Positions 1-5,858 of a DNA stretch of 11,711 bases are shown piece by piece. This DNA comes from Nitrospira bacterium HGW-Nitrospira-1 (GTDB lineage: Bacteria > Nitrospirota > Thermodesulfovibrionia > Thermodesulfovibrionales > UBA6898). Position 1 is the first letter of the stretch. Each line of letters starts with the position of its first letter. The translations under genes were made by a program, and so were the position numbers. The notes beneath the pieces are model-generated. The model was not told the DNA's origin. It saw only the letters and a list, made by a program, of their open reading frames with translations, and made no database searches. Where the stretch lies: positions 1 through 11,711 of the forward strand of contig PGYF01000068.1 of assembly GCA_002839535.1 (NCBI GenBank), read 5' to 3'.

Positions 1-150
1 GAAAGGCCTTTCTGTTCTGCGCTACGATTTTCATAAAAAATAGTAACATGCCCTTTGAATAAATGAAAAGAAAGGGAACAGTTCTCTCATAACATGAGGA
101 ATGATCCTGTCCTGGAATGCACAAATAAACGGGGCAAAAAAAGTATAATG

Positions 151-174
151 AATAAGGCTGCGATTGGCCTTATT
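151..174 (+). promoter_or_regulatory. Perfect inverted repeat abutting the radical SAM start codon
   Basis: AATAAGGC (151-158) and GCCTTATT (167-174) are perfect reverse complements with an 8-nt loop, and the second arm ends directly at the ATG at 175. A TATAAT hexamer lies at 144-149, just before the repeat, but no convincing -35 box sits at the right distance. The repeat could be an operator or an mRNA hairpin hiding the start codon. It could also mean that the true start is further upstream (ATG at 94 or 148) and that the repeat is coding. The sequence fact is certain; the function is inferred. Confidence 0.4.
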
Positions 175-618
175 ATGAACAGAAAACTCGTTGACAAAAT
201 AAACTATTTAATTTCAAAGGAAAAAGGGACTGTCTTTAAAGACCCCGGCGGCAGAATCAATATTGCCCTCGTGTACCCCAACAGGTATTCCGTCGGCATG
301 TCGAGCCTTGGGTTTCAGGGGATATACGGGTTTTTAAACAGTATGCATGATGTTGTATGTGAGAGGGTTTTCTTGCCGGATGAAGGTGAACTCCTTGAGT
401 ACATCAGGACAAATACCAGGCTTTTTTCACTGGAATCAAAGAGGACGCTTGACAGGTTTGATATCATAGCCTTCTCTGTCTCCTTTGAGAACGACTATCC
501 GAATGTCGTAAAGATACTGAAAATGGCAAAAATCCCTGTGAGAAGCATTGACAGAGATGAATCTGACCCGCTTGTGATTATGGGCGGGGTATGTGCGTTT
601 TACAATCTACAATCCTGA
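175..618 (+). CDS. Radical SAM protein (TIGR03960-like), N-terminal fragment, frameshifted
   Basis: This is the N-terminal part of a radical SAM protein of the TIGR03960 type, whose function is unknown. The segment reading INIALVYPNRYSVGMSSLGFQ, followed by GIYGFLN and VVCERVFLP, is the Rossmann-like (B12-binding-like) domain that precedes the radical SAM barrel in this family. The frame ends at 618, just after MGGVCAFYN, where family members continue into NPEPLAEF. That continuation is present in the +1 frame from about 608. Removing one copy of the 7-bp duplication at 601-614 restores a single protein of about 543 residues ending at 1813. I chose ATG 175 because MNRKLVDKIN resembles family N-termini. 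No start has a good ribosome binding site, and ATG 94 or 148 are alternatives in the same frame. A truncated product from this ORF alone would lack the iron-sulfur cluster site. Confidence 0.8.
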   Translation: MNRKLVDKINYLISKEKGTVFKDPGGRINIALVYPNRYSVGMSSLGFQGIYGFLNSMHDVVCERVFLPDEGELLEYIRTNTRLFSLESKRTLDRFDIIAFSVSFENDYPNVVKILKMAKIPVRSIDRDESDPLVIMGGVCAFYNLQS

Positions 619-1813
619 GCCGCTGGCTGAGTTCATTGACGTATCTTTTACAGGAGAGGCAGAGGATATGCTCATGGGTTTCCTTTCAGCTTACAGAGAT
701 CACAAGGGAAAAACACAACTGCTCGAACACCTGTTAAGTCATGAAGGTATATATATCCCACGGTATTATAAAATTGAGTATGATGACGCCGGAGGGATTC
801 TTCGGAGGGAGAAAACAGATAATGCGCCTGCGGTGATCAGGAAGCAGACTATTCCTGATATATCGAAATCTTTCATGAAGTCTGCGATTACGACTCCTGA
901 GATAGAGTTTTCAAATATGTATCTTCTCGAAGCCATGCGCGGCTGTCCGTGGTCATGCAGGTTCTGTCTGGCAGGGCAGATATATAAGCCCGCAAGAAAG
1001 AAGGATATCGCTGTGCTCAAGACCGAGATAAAAGAAGCCTTGACAATGACCAGAAGGGTTGGTCTGATCGGTCCTTCACTCTCTGATTATCCTCATGCGG
1101 AGGAGATCCTTATGATGGAGGGTGTTGATTTTTCGATTACGTCGCTCCGCGCAAATATAAAAAGCGCGCGGATCGCTGCATTGATGAAGGGGCATAAGAG
1201 TGTTTCGATAGCCCCTGAAGCGGGGACGGAGAGACTCAGGACGGTTATCAATAAAAAGATCACTGAAGAGGACATACTCGATACTGCACAGCGTATTCTC
1301 CAAAGCAATATCGAGACATTACGGATATATTTCATGATCGGTCTTCCGACAGAGACAGAGGAGGACATCGCCGGCATTATCGATCTGGTAAAAAAGGTTC
1401 GTGCGAATTCCCCCAAAGGCTATATCACTCTTAGCGTAAGCGCCTTTGTGCCAAAGCCTTTTACCCCGTTCCAGTGGCATTCCATGCTCCCTTTAAAAGA
1501 GGTCAAGGAAAGGTTGAAGATGATAAAAAAGGGGCTTTTAAACGAAAAGGGCGTGAGGGTATTCCATGATGTCCCGAAATACGCATATATGCAGGGCGTG
1601 TTCGCTTTGGGTAACAGAAGTGTAGGCGCGCTAATCAAAAGGATCGCCTTGGGTGACGCCCTTGCACTCAAAGACAAGTCGTTTGAAAGTGACCTGGACT
1701 TTTATGTCTTCAGAAAGAAAGATATATCGGAAAATCTTCCGTGGGATTTTATAGATGCAGGCATCTCAAAGGAAAAACTCTGGCAGGAGTACCAAAAGGC
1801 GATTGAAGGGTGA
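593..1813 (+). CDS. Radical SAM protein (TIGR03960-like), C-terminal catalytic fragment
   Basis: This ORF holds the radical SAM barrel of the protein whose N-terminus is encoded at 175-618. The iron-sulfur motif CPWSCRFC (CxxxCxxC, cysteine codons at 944, 956 and 965) follows LLEAMRG and would bind the [4Fe-4S] cluster used to cleave S-adenosylmethionine. Downstream are APEAGTERLR and YFMIGLPTETEEDI, the barrel strands that contact SAM, then SVSAFVPKPFTPFQW, seen in TIGR03960, YgiQ and methylthiotransferase-like proteins. The substrate of this family is unknown. The track start is a GTG at 593 that overlaps the upstream fragment. A G-rich stretch (583-589) could act as a weak ribosome binding site, so a separate C-terminal protein is possible, but I think the original gene was one frame. 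The stop is TGA at 1811-1813, followed by a 286-bp gap before yggS. Confidence 0.85.
   Translation: MRFTIYNPEPLAEFIDVSFTGEAEDMLMGFLSAYRDHKGKTQLLEHLLSHEGIYIPRYYKIEYDDAGGILRREKTDNAPAVIRKQTIPDISKSFMKSAITTPEIEFSNMYLLEAMRGCPWSCRFCLAGQIYKPARKKDIAVLKTEIKEALTMTRRVGLIGPSLSDYPHAEEILMMEGVDFSITSLRANIKSARIAALMKGHKSVSIAPEAGTERLRTVINKKITEEDILDTAQRILQSNIETLRIYFMIGLPTETEEDIAGIIDLVKKVRANSPKGYITLSVSAFVPKPFTPFQWHSMLPLKEVKERLKMIKKGLLNEKGVRVFHDVPKYAYMQGVFALGNRSVGALIKRIALGDALALKDKSFESDLDFYVFRKKDISENLPWDFIDAGISKEKLWQEYQKAIEG
601..614 (+). repeat. 7-bp tandem duplication that frameshifts the radical SAM gene
   Basis: TACAATC occurs twice in direct succession (601-607 and 608-614). With one copy removed the frame reads A-F-Y-N-P-E-P-L-A-E across the junction, as expected for the family. 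With both copies present the upstream frame hits TGA at 616-618. The duplication is therefore the whole explanation for the split gene. It may be a real mutation, a slippage-switchable site, or an assembly error. Confidence 0.9.
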
Positions 1814-1880
1814 AGCAGTTCCATTGTTTTCATTTCATTGAATTTTAATCGCATAGCTACTAAGGAGTTCATAAGTAAGG

Positions 1881-2024
1881 CCCCCTCACCCTCGCCCTCT
1901 CCCTCCAGGGGAGAGGGTTGTAATATTCCCCCTCCCTTGCCTAAGGCACCTGCTTTTGGTGAGGGAGGTTATTCCATTTTTTGTTCCCCTCCCTTGAGGG
2001 GAGGGGATGAAGGGGAGGGTGATG
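1881..2024 (+). repeat. GC-rich intergenic element with three hairpins and a closing stem
   Basis: This element fills the gap between the radical SAM gene and yggS. Hairpin 1 is CCCTCTCCC (1895-1903) with GGGAGAGGG (1909-1917). Hairpin 2 is 1931-1941 with 1958-1968 (11 pairs, two of them G-T). Hairpin 3 is CCCCTCCC (1986-1993) with GGGAGGGG (1999-2006). TCACCCTC (1886-1893) pairs perfectly with GAGGGTGA (2015-2022), closing all three into a cloverleaf or cruciform. The C-rich left half and G-rich right half differ sharply from the AT-rich flanks. This suggests a dispersed palindromic repeat (REP- or MITE-like) rather than a local regulator. No ORF in it looks real. Confidence 0.7.
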
Positions 2025-2099
2025 TATGTGGCTTTACTAATGACCGTATTTTTAATACTATATACATATTTCAATGATCTCACTGGATACGTAAAATAT

Positions 2100-2804
2100 A
2101 TGGATGAAATACAGATCCTCAATAACCTGAAAGAGATTTACAGAAAAATGGCCCATGTTGCAATGAGAGCGGGCAGGGGGCCTTCAGAGGTTGCCTTGAT
2201 CGCTGTCACGAAGAATGTGGATGCGGATGTCATCAGGAAAGCGGTCGATGTTGGGTTAAGAGTATTCGGGGAAAACCGGGTGCAGGAGGCCTATAAAAAG
2301 GTGATGAGTGATGAGTTAAGGGTGATGGGTGAAAAGTTCAACTGGCATCTTATAGGGCATCTGCAGAAAAACAAGGCAAAGGCAGCAGTTGAATTATTCG
2401 ATCTTATCCAGTCTGTGGACTCGTTTGAGCTTGCTGAAATAATTAATAAGCAGGCTGAAAGTGTAAATAAAACTCAGCGGATACTTCTTCAGGTAAAACT
2501 TTCAGATGAGGAAAGTAAGCATGGAATATCAAAAGATAATTTATTGACGCTTACTGAGAAAATCAACGTCTTAAGCAGCCTTAAAATCGAGGGTCTGATG
2601 ACCATCCCTCCTTTTTTTGATAACGCTGAAAAAGTGAGGCCATATTTTCGCGAGCTAAGGACACTGAGAGACGGGCTTGAAAAGTCCGGCTTTAAGCTTC
2701 CTGAGCTTTCGATGGGCATGTCGAATGATTTTGAGGTAGCAATAGAAGAAGGGGCTACCATGGTGAGGATTGGGACGGCGATTTTTGGAGAGAGGAGCTA
2801 TTAG
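2100..2804 (+). CDS. yggS: YggS/PROSC family pyridoxal phosphate homeostasis protein
   Basis: This is a fold-III PLP-binding protein of the YggS/PLPBP family, which buffers free pyridoxal phosphate in the cytoplasm and has no known enzyme activity. The 234-residue length matches the family. Motifs in order: IAVTK with the PLP lysine at K38, VFGENRVQE (56-64), HLIGHLQKNK (83-92), LMTIPP, and near the C-terminus SMGMSNDFEVAIEEGATMVRIG, where the phosphate is held. I chose ATG 2100 because MDEIQILNNLKEI matches typical N-termini, although its ribosome binding site is poor. An in-frame ATG at 2022 has a G-rich stretch just upstream and would add a hydrophobic N-terminus (see findings). Residues 68-81 are encoded by heptanucleotide repeats. 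The stop TAG is followed immediately by the proC ATG. The yggS-proC-yggT order is common in bacteria. Confidence 0.93.
   Translation: MDEIQILNNLKEIYRKMAHVAMRAGRGPSEVALIAVTKNVDADVIRKAVDVGLRVFGENRVQEAYKKVMSDELRVMGEKFNWHLIGHLQKNKAKAAVELFDLIQSVDSFELAEIINKQAESVNKTQRILLQVKLSDEESKHGISKDNLLTLTEKINVLSSLKIEGLMTIPPFFDNAEKVRPYFRELRTLRDGLEKSGFKLPELSMGMSNDFEVAIEEGATMVRIGTAIFGERSY
2300..2341 (+). repeat. Six imperfect heptanucleotide repeats inside yggS
   Basis: Six consecutive 7-mers: GGTGATG, AGTGATG, AGTTAAG, GGTGATG, GGTGAAA, AGTTCAA (consensus RGTKMWR). Six units are 42 nt, so the reading frame is preserved. Three units make 21 nt, and the protein accordingly shows two related 7-residue blocks, VMSDELR and VMGEKFN. 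The segment falls in the variable loop between the VFGENRVQE and HLIGHLQ motifs. The unit AGTTCAA also appears in the proC repeat. Confidence 0.75.
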
Positions 2805-3605
2805 ATGATTGGATTTATCGGCGGCGGAAATATGGCAGAGGCGCTAATAAAAGGAATAGTTCAAAGTTCAAAGTTAAAAGTTAAAAGTGAAATAATTGTT
2901 TCAGAGCTGAGGGAAGAAAGAAGGCAATACCTTGAACAGACTTATGGCGTAAAGACTACATCATCAAACAAAGAGGCGGCTTCGGCCTGCGATATTATTA
3001 TCCTTGCTGTGAAGCCTCAGAATATGGAGCAGGTTCTTAATGAAATAAAGAGCGCTGCAACTAAAGATAAAACAGTTGTCTCCATTGCGGCAGGCATAAC
3101 ACTTTCATATCTTCAATCAAGGCTGAATACAAAAAAATTAATCAGGGTAATGCCGAATACGCCTGCGATTGTTCAGGAGGGCATGTCGGTAATGTCGTTG
3201 TGCGGATGTTTTTACGGCAAAGAGTTTGAGGTGGTGAAAAGTATTCTGATGTCTGTCGGCAAGGCGCTTGTTCTTCCCGAGGAACAGATGAATGCGGTGA
3301 CCGCGCTCTCCGGCAGCGGCCCTGCCTTTGTTGCGTTGTTTACCGAGGCGCTGATAGAAGCCGGCGTGAAACTGGGTCTGAACAGGTCTGATGCTGCCCA
3401 GCTTGCTGTTCAGACAGTTTTGGGAACCGCAAGGCTTCTTGATACAGGGATGTCGGCCGGGAATCTCAGGAAAATGGTCACGTCGCCCGGAGGCACAACC
3501 GAAGCGGGCTTGAAGGTGTTTGAGGAAAATAATTTTATGGGTATTGTTGCGGATGCCCTGAAGGCCGCTCAGGTGAGGGCGGAGGAACTTGGAAGGAGTG
3601 GATAA
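2805..3605 (+). CDS. proC: Pyrroline-5-carboxylate reductase
   Basis: This enzyme catalyses the last step of proline synthesis, the NAD(P)H-dependent reduction of 1-pyrroline-5-carboxylate to L-proline, in the cytoplasm. The 266-residue protein begins with the Rossmann dinucleotide motif GFIGGGNMAEALIKG (3-17). IILAVKPQ lies at 65-72 and VVSIAAGITL at 91-100. MPNTPA (116-121) and ALSGSGPAFVALFTEALIEA (167-186) form the substrate and dimer region, and VTSPGGTTEAGL (225-236) is the C-terminal family signature. ATG 2805 directly follows the yggS stop, and the TAA overlaps the next ATG by one base (TAATG), so translation is probably coupled. Residues 19-29 (VQSSKLKVKSE) are encoded by five heptanucleotide repeats. 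They sit at a loop of about the normal length, so activity should be unaffected. Confidence 0.96.
   Translation: MIGFIGGGNMAEALIKGIVQSSKLKVKSEIIVSELREERRQYLEQTYGVKTTSSNKEAASACDIIILAVKPQNMEQVLNEIKSAATKDKTVVSIAAGITLSYLQSRLNTKKLIRVMPNTPAIVQEGMSVMSLCGCFYGKEFEVVKSILMSVGKALVLPEEQMNAVTALSGSGPAFVALFTEALIEAGVKLGLNRSDAAQLAVQTVLGTARLLDTGMSAGNLRKMVTSPGGTTEAGLKVFEENNFMGIVADALKAAQVRAEELGRSG
2858..2892 (+). repeat. Five imperfect heptanucleotide repeats inside proC
   Basis: Five consecutive 7-mers: AGTTCAA, AGTTCAA, AGTTAAA, AGTTAAA, AGTGAAA (consensus AGTKMAA). They belong to the same family as the yggS array 517 bp upstream, with the AGTTCAA unit identical. They encode the lysine- and serine-rich loop after the nucleotide-binding helix. 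Thirty-five nt is not a multiple of three, so gain or loss of one unit would frameshift proC. Confidence 0.8.
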
Positions 3606-3910
3606 TGTTTGTTTTCGGAGACCTGGTTATAGCCTTTGCGAAAATTGTTGATGCGCTTCTGGGGCTTTACAAGTGGGTGATTATCATAGCTGCGTTGATT
3701 AGCTGGGTGAATCCTGACCCCTACAATCCAATAGTCAGGTTTCTTTATTCTGTCACCGAACCGGTCTTCAGGCCGATACGCCGGCTTATCGGCTACAGAC
3801 TTGGGCCGATAGATATTTCGCCAATAATCGTAATTCTTGCTATTATATTCATCCAGTTATTTCTGGTAAGCACACTAATAAAAGTCGGTTACAGGTTTGG
3901 AGGAGGTTAA
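3605..3910 (+). CDS. yggT: YggT family membrane protein
   Basis: This is a small integral inner-membrane protein of the YGGT family (101 residues, normal for a single-repeat member). A first hydrophobic stretch covers about residues 8-34. Next comes the conserved SWVNPDPYNPIVRFLYSVTEPVFRPIRR segment (33-60), the family hallmark, and a second membrane segment covers about 70-95 (DISPIIVILAIIFIQLFLVS). The exact role is unsettled; relatives have been linked to osmotic stress, chloroplast nucleoid or thylakoid organisation, and the cell-division gene neighbourhood. ATG 3605 overlaps the proC stop by one base. The GGAGGAGG at the end of the gene, which encodes its C-terminal glycines, doubles as the ribosome binding site of divIVA. 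Confidence 0.92.
   Translation: MFVFGDLVIAFAKIVDALLGLYKWVIIIAALISWVNPDPYNPIVRFLYSVTEPVFRPIRRLIGYRLGPIDISPIIVILAIIFIQLFLVSTLIKVGYRFGGG
3901..3906 (+). promoter_or_regulatory. Shine-Dalgarno site for divIVA
   Basis: AGGAGG lies 5 nt before ATG 3912, inside the last codons of yggT. It fixes the divIVA start at 3912, where MRITPLDIQQKQF matches DivIVA N-termini, rather than the TTG at 3897 in the same frame. It is the strongest ribosome binding site in this operon. Confidence 0.85.
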
Positions 3911-3911
3911 C

Positions 3912-4394
3912 ATGAGAATTACACCGCTTGATATCCAGCAGAAACAGTTTCCCATGAAGTTCAGGGGCTTTGATGTTGAAGAGGTCTATGCCTTTCTCGA
4001 GGTGATACGCGAGGAGATGGAGGAGCTGCTCAGGGAGAATGCGAAACTTAAGGAGACTATACAGAGGACAGAAAACCAGAACAGGGAATACAAGAATATG
4101 GAAACTACCTTGCGTGAAACCCTTATGACTGCGCAGCAGATGGTTGAAGACTACAAGACGAATGCGCGAAAAGAGGCTGAACTTCTGCTTAAGGAAGCGG
4201 AACTCAGGGCAGATACCATGCTCAACGAGTCCCATGAAAAAGTCATTAAAATACATGAGGACATAACAGATATGAAGGGCATACGGCGCCATTTCAAGGA
4301 AGAACTGAAGAGGCTTATAGAAAACCACCTGACGATGCTGGAGTTTGATAACAAGCGTGAAAGAGAAGATAGCGATGAGGCCGCCGCCAGGTGA
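3912..4394 (+). CDS. divIVA: DivIVA domain protein
   Basis: This is a coiled-coil protein of the DivIVA/GpsB/Wag31 type, which senses membrane curvature and recruits partners at poles or septa. The N-terminal lipid-binding domain is clear: ITPLDIQQKQFPMKFRGFDV, then EEVYAFLE (residues 3-30). A long, charged, glutamate- and lysine-rich coiled coil covers about 30-145, and the tail is acidic and alanine-rich. At 160 residues it is near the short end for the family. In Gram-negative lineages these proteins are poorly studied, and a role in division or growth geometry is inferred from family and from the yggT neighbour. Its TGA overlaps the GTG of hisS by four bases (GTGA), implying translational coupling. 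Confidence 0.9.
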   Translation: MRITPLDIQQKQFPMKFRGFDVEEVYAFLEVIREEMEELLRENAKLKETIQRTENQNREYKNMETTLRETLMTAQQMVEDYKTNARKEAELLLKEAELRADTMLNESHEKVIKIHEDITDMKGIRRHFKEELKRLIENHLTMLEFDNKREREDSDEAAAR

Positions 4395-5656
4395 GTTTTT
4401 TTCAGTATAAGGCTCTCAAGGGCATGCAGGATATCCTGCCGCCTGATATATACCTCTGGCAGAAGGTTGAGACAGCTGCCCGGGAGGTTTTTTCTTTATA
4501 CGGTTTTCAGGAGATACGTCCGCCTGTGGTGGAGTCCACGAATGTCTTTACCCGCAGTATCGGTGAAAATACGGACATCGTCGAAAAAGAAATGTATACA
4601 TTCACGGATAAAGGCGACCGCAGTATCTCGCTGCGGCCTGAGGGCACTGCCTCTGTCGTGAGATGTTATGTAGAGAAGAACCTGCACACCCTGCCGTCTC
4701 CGCAAAAATTTTATTATGCGGGCCCTATGTTCCGGTACGAAAGGCCCCAGTCAGGACGCTTCCGGCAGTTCTATCAGATTGGAGTCGAGGCCTTTGGAGA
4801 CGCCGGGCCCAGGATTGACGCCGAGGTGATCTCTATGCTGCGTCATTGTCTTCTGAGAATCGGACTGAAAGACATAACCTTTAATGTTAATTCCATTGGA
4901 TGTCCGGAGTGCCGGCCTGCATACAGGGAAAAGCTCACCGAGTTTTTTGCCGGCGGTCTCGACAGCCTATGTCCTGACTGTAACCGCAGGCAACATACCA
5001 ATCCCTTGAGGATACTGGACTGCAAAGTGGACAGGTGCGTGGATATGCGGAAAGGCGCGCCAAGAGTTACTGACTATCTGTGTAATGGATGCAGGACACA
5101 TTTCAACGGCCTGCTGTCGTTTCTCGAACTGTTGGGAATATCCTGCACGGTAAATCCTGATATGGTACGCGGACTTGATTATTACACACGCACTACCTTT
5201 GAAGTGACGAGCGAGAACCTTGGCGCACAGAATGCGGTTGCTGCCGGGGGGAGATATGACAGACTGGTAGATGAATTCGGCGGGCCGGAAACACCGGCGA
5301 TTGGGTTTGCAATGGGTATGGAGAGGATAATCGAATTGCTCAGGAATTCCGCCTCACATGATTTTCCGGCGCCGGATGTTTTTATTGCCGTCATAGGAGA
5401 CCTTGCTGCCAGGGAAGGTCTGGTAATTGCCGACAGGCTGCGGGGAAAAGGCTTCTGGGTCGAACTGGGTGATGTGGGAAATTCCCTGAAGAGCCAGATG
5501 AGGAGAGCGGACAGGCTGTCGTCAAAATATGTTTTTATTATCGGTGATGACGAACTGAATTCAGGCAGATTGAAGTGGAAAAAACTTTCCGATTCTTCGC
5601 AGGGAGAGGTCTCGATGTTCGAGATAACGGATTTTCTTCTCAAACAGTCCTCATAA
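4391..5656 (+). CDS. hisS: Histidyl-tRNA synthetase
   Basis: This class II aminoacyl-tRNA synthetase charges tRNA-His with histidine in the cytoplasm. The 421-residue length is normal. KGMQDILPPD lies at 10-19. Motif 2 is YYAGPMFRYERPQSGRFRQF (108-127). The histidine-specific motif VRGLDYYTR spans 259-267, and motif 3 is AAGGRYD followed by PAIGFAMGMER (302-312). The anticodon-binding domain (about 328-420) includes NSLKSQMRRADRL and YVFIIGDDEL. Cysteines in CPEC (171-174), CPDC (194-197) and CNGC (231-234) with C211 and C216 form the cysteine-rich insertion found in many bacterial HisRS, possibly a metal site. The GTG start overlaps the divIVA stop and has only a weak GAGG upstream (4377-4380), so it relies on coupling. 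It is the last clear gene of the operon. Confidence 0.97.
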   Translation: MSFFQYKALKGMQDILPPDIYLWQKVETAAREVFSLYGFQEIRPPVVESTNVFTRSIGENTDIVEKEMYTFTDKGDRSISLRPEGTASVVRCYVEKNLHTLPSPQKFYYAGPMFRYERPQSGRFRQFYQIGVEAFGDAGPRIDAEVISMLRHCLLRIGLKDITFNVNSIGCPECRPAYREKLTEFFAGGLDSLCPDCNRRQHTNPLRILDCKVDRCVDMRKGAPRVTDYLCNGCRTHFNGLLSFLELLGISCTVNPDMVRGLDYYTRTTFEVTSENLGAQNAVAAGGRYDRLVDEFGGPETPAIGFAMGMERIIELLRNSASHDFPAPDVFIAVIGDLAAREGLVIADRLRGKGFWVELGDVGNSLKSQMRRADRLSSKYVFIIGDDELNSGRLKWKKLSDSSQGEVSMFEITDFLLKQSS

Positions 5657-5688
5657 GCTGTAGTTTCTGCCGCTTGACCCTACAGTTT
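5655..5688 (+). terminator. Weak inverted repeat after hisS
   Basis: AAGCTGTAG (5655-5663) pairs with CTACAGTTT (5680-5688), nine pairs including one G-T, around a 16-nt loop. It begins at the hisS stop codon. No U-tract follows, and the loop is large, so it is at best a poor intrinsic terminator or an mRNA-end hairpin. Confidence 0.3.
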
Positions 5689-5706
5689 AAATATATGAGT
5701 TTTCCC

Positions 5707-5736
5707 TTGAGCAAGTCCTCTTTTATGCTATATAAT
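5707..5736 (+). promoter_or_regulatory. Sigma70-like promoter ahead of the hsdM fragment
   Basis: TTGAGC (5707-5712) and a perfect TATAAT (5731-5736) are separated by 18 bp. TGC lies five bases before the -10 box in an AT-rich stretch. Transcription would begin near 5743 and read into the small ORF at 5752 and the hsdM start at 5811. After the rearrangement it would also run antisense through the IS21 remnant and into the rnhA fragment. Confidence 0.6.
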
Positions 5737-5751
5737 TTTACATACGAGGGG

Positions 5752-5811
5752 ATGACGATTGAGTCTATTTATTATATTATGCTAAAGCGCGAAATGAGGG
5801 AAGGCCTGTAA
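5752..5811 (+). CDS. Possible 19-codon leader ORF before hsdM
   Basis: ATG at 5752 opens a 19-residue frame (MTIESIYYIMLKREMREGL) whose TAA overlaps the ATG at 5811 by one base (TAATG). That arrangement would couple translation to the hsdM start. The G-rich GAGGGG directly touches the ATG, which is too close for a normal ribosome binding site; the in-frame ATG at 5779 is an alternative. I do not recognise the peptide. It may be a leader, a remnant, or chance. Confidence 0.25.
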   Translation: MTIESIYYIMLKREMREGL

Positions 5812-5858
5812 TGGCCAACGGTATCGACAAATCCCTCGAATCCTGGATATGGGACGGA
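5811..5858 (+). pseudogene. hsdM: 5' fragment of a type I restriction-modification methyltransferase (hsdM-like)
   Basis: The first codons read MANGIDKSLESWIWD. This resembles the extreme N-terminus of type I R-M modification subunits (HsdM, N6-adenine methyltransferase), where a [S/Q]LE[S/T]W[L/I]W[D/E] motif is followed by AACxIRGPxDAPKYKDYILPL. Here the similarity ends at residue 15 and the frame runs on as the antisense of IS21 sequence, so at most ~3% of the gene is left. A good ribosome binding site (AGGGAAGG, 5797-5804, 6 nt spacing) and the promoter at 5707-5736 support a genuine gene start. The assignment rests on about ten residues recalled from the family, and I could not check it by search. 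Confidence 0.45.

Noticed and set aside
1..12. 12-bp palindrome GAAAGGCCTTTC at the window start
   Set aside because: It is short and cut by the window edge, with no repeat elsewhere in the window, so it may be chance.
2..43. Possible C-terminal tail of an upstream gene (frame ending KGLSVLRYDFHKK)
   Set aside because: Thirteen codons are too few to identify, and another frame is also open here. Nothing supports one frame over the other.
593..618. Programmed ribosomal frameshift joining the two radical SAM ORFs
   Set aside because: There is no slippery heptamer with a following structure, and the perfect 7-bp duplication explains the frame change fully. The family is not known to use frameshifting.
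1838..2077. Proline/serine/glycine-rich ORFs on both strands in the yggS upstream gap
   Set aside because: They are translations of the palindromic C-rich and G-rich repeat, with no ribosome binding site and no recognisable domain.
2300..2341. CRISPR-like array
   Set aside because: The units are 7 bp, contiguous and coding, without spacers. They are short tandem repeats.
3849..4328. 159-residue minus-strand ORF opposite divIVA
   Set aside because: It is a shadow of divIVA, which has a strong ribosome binding site, a clear domain match and operon spacing.
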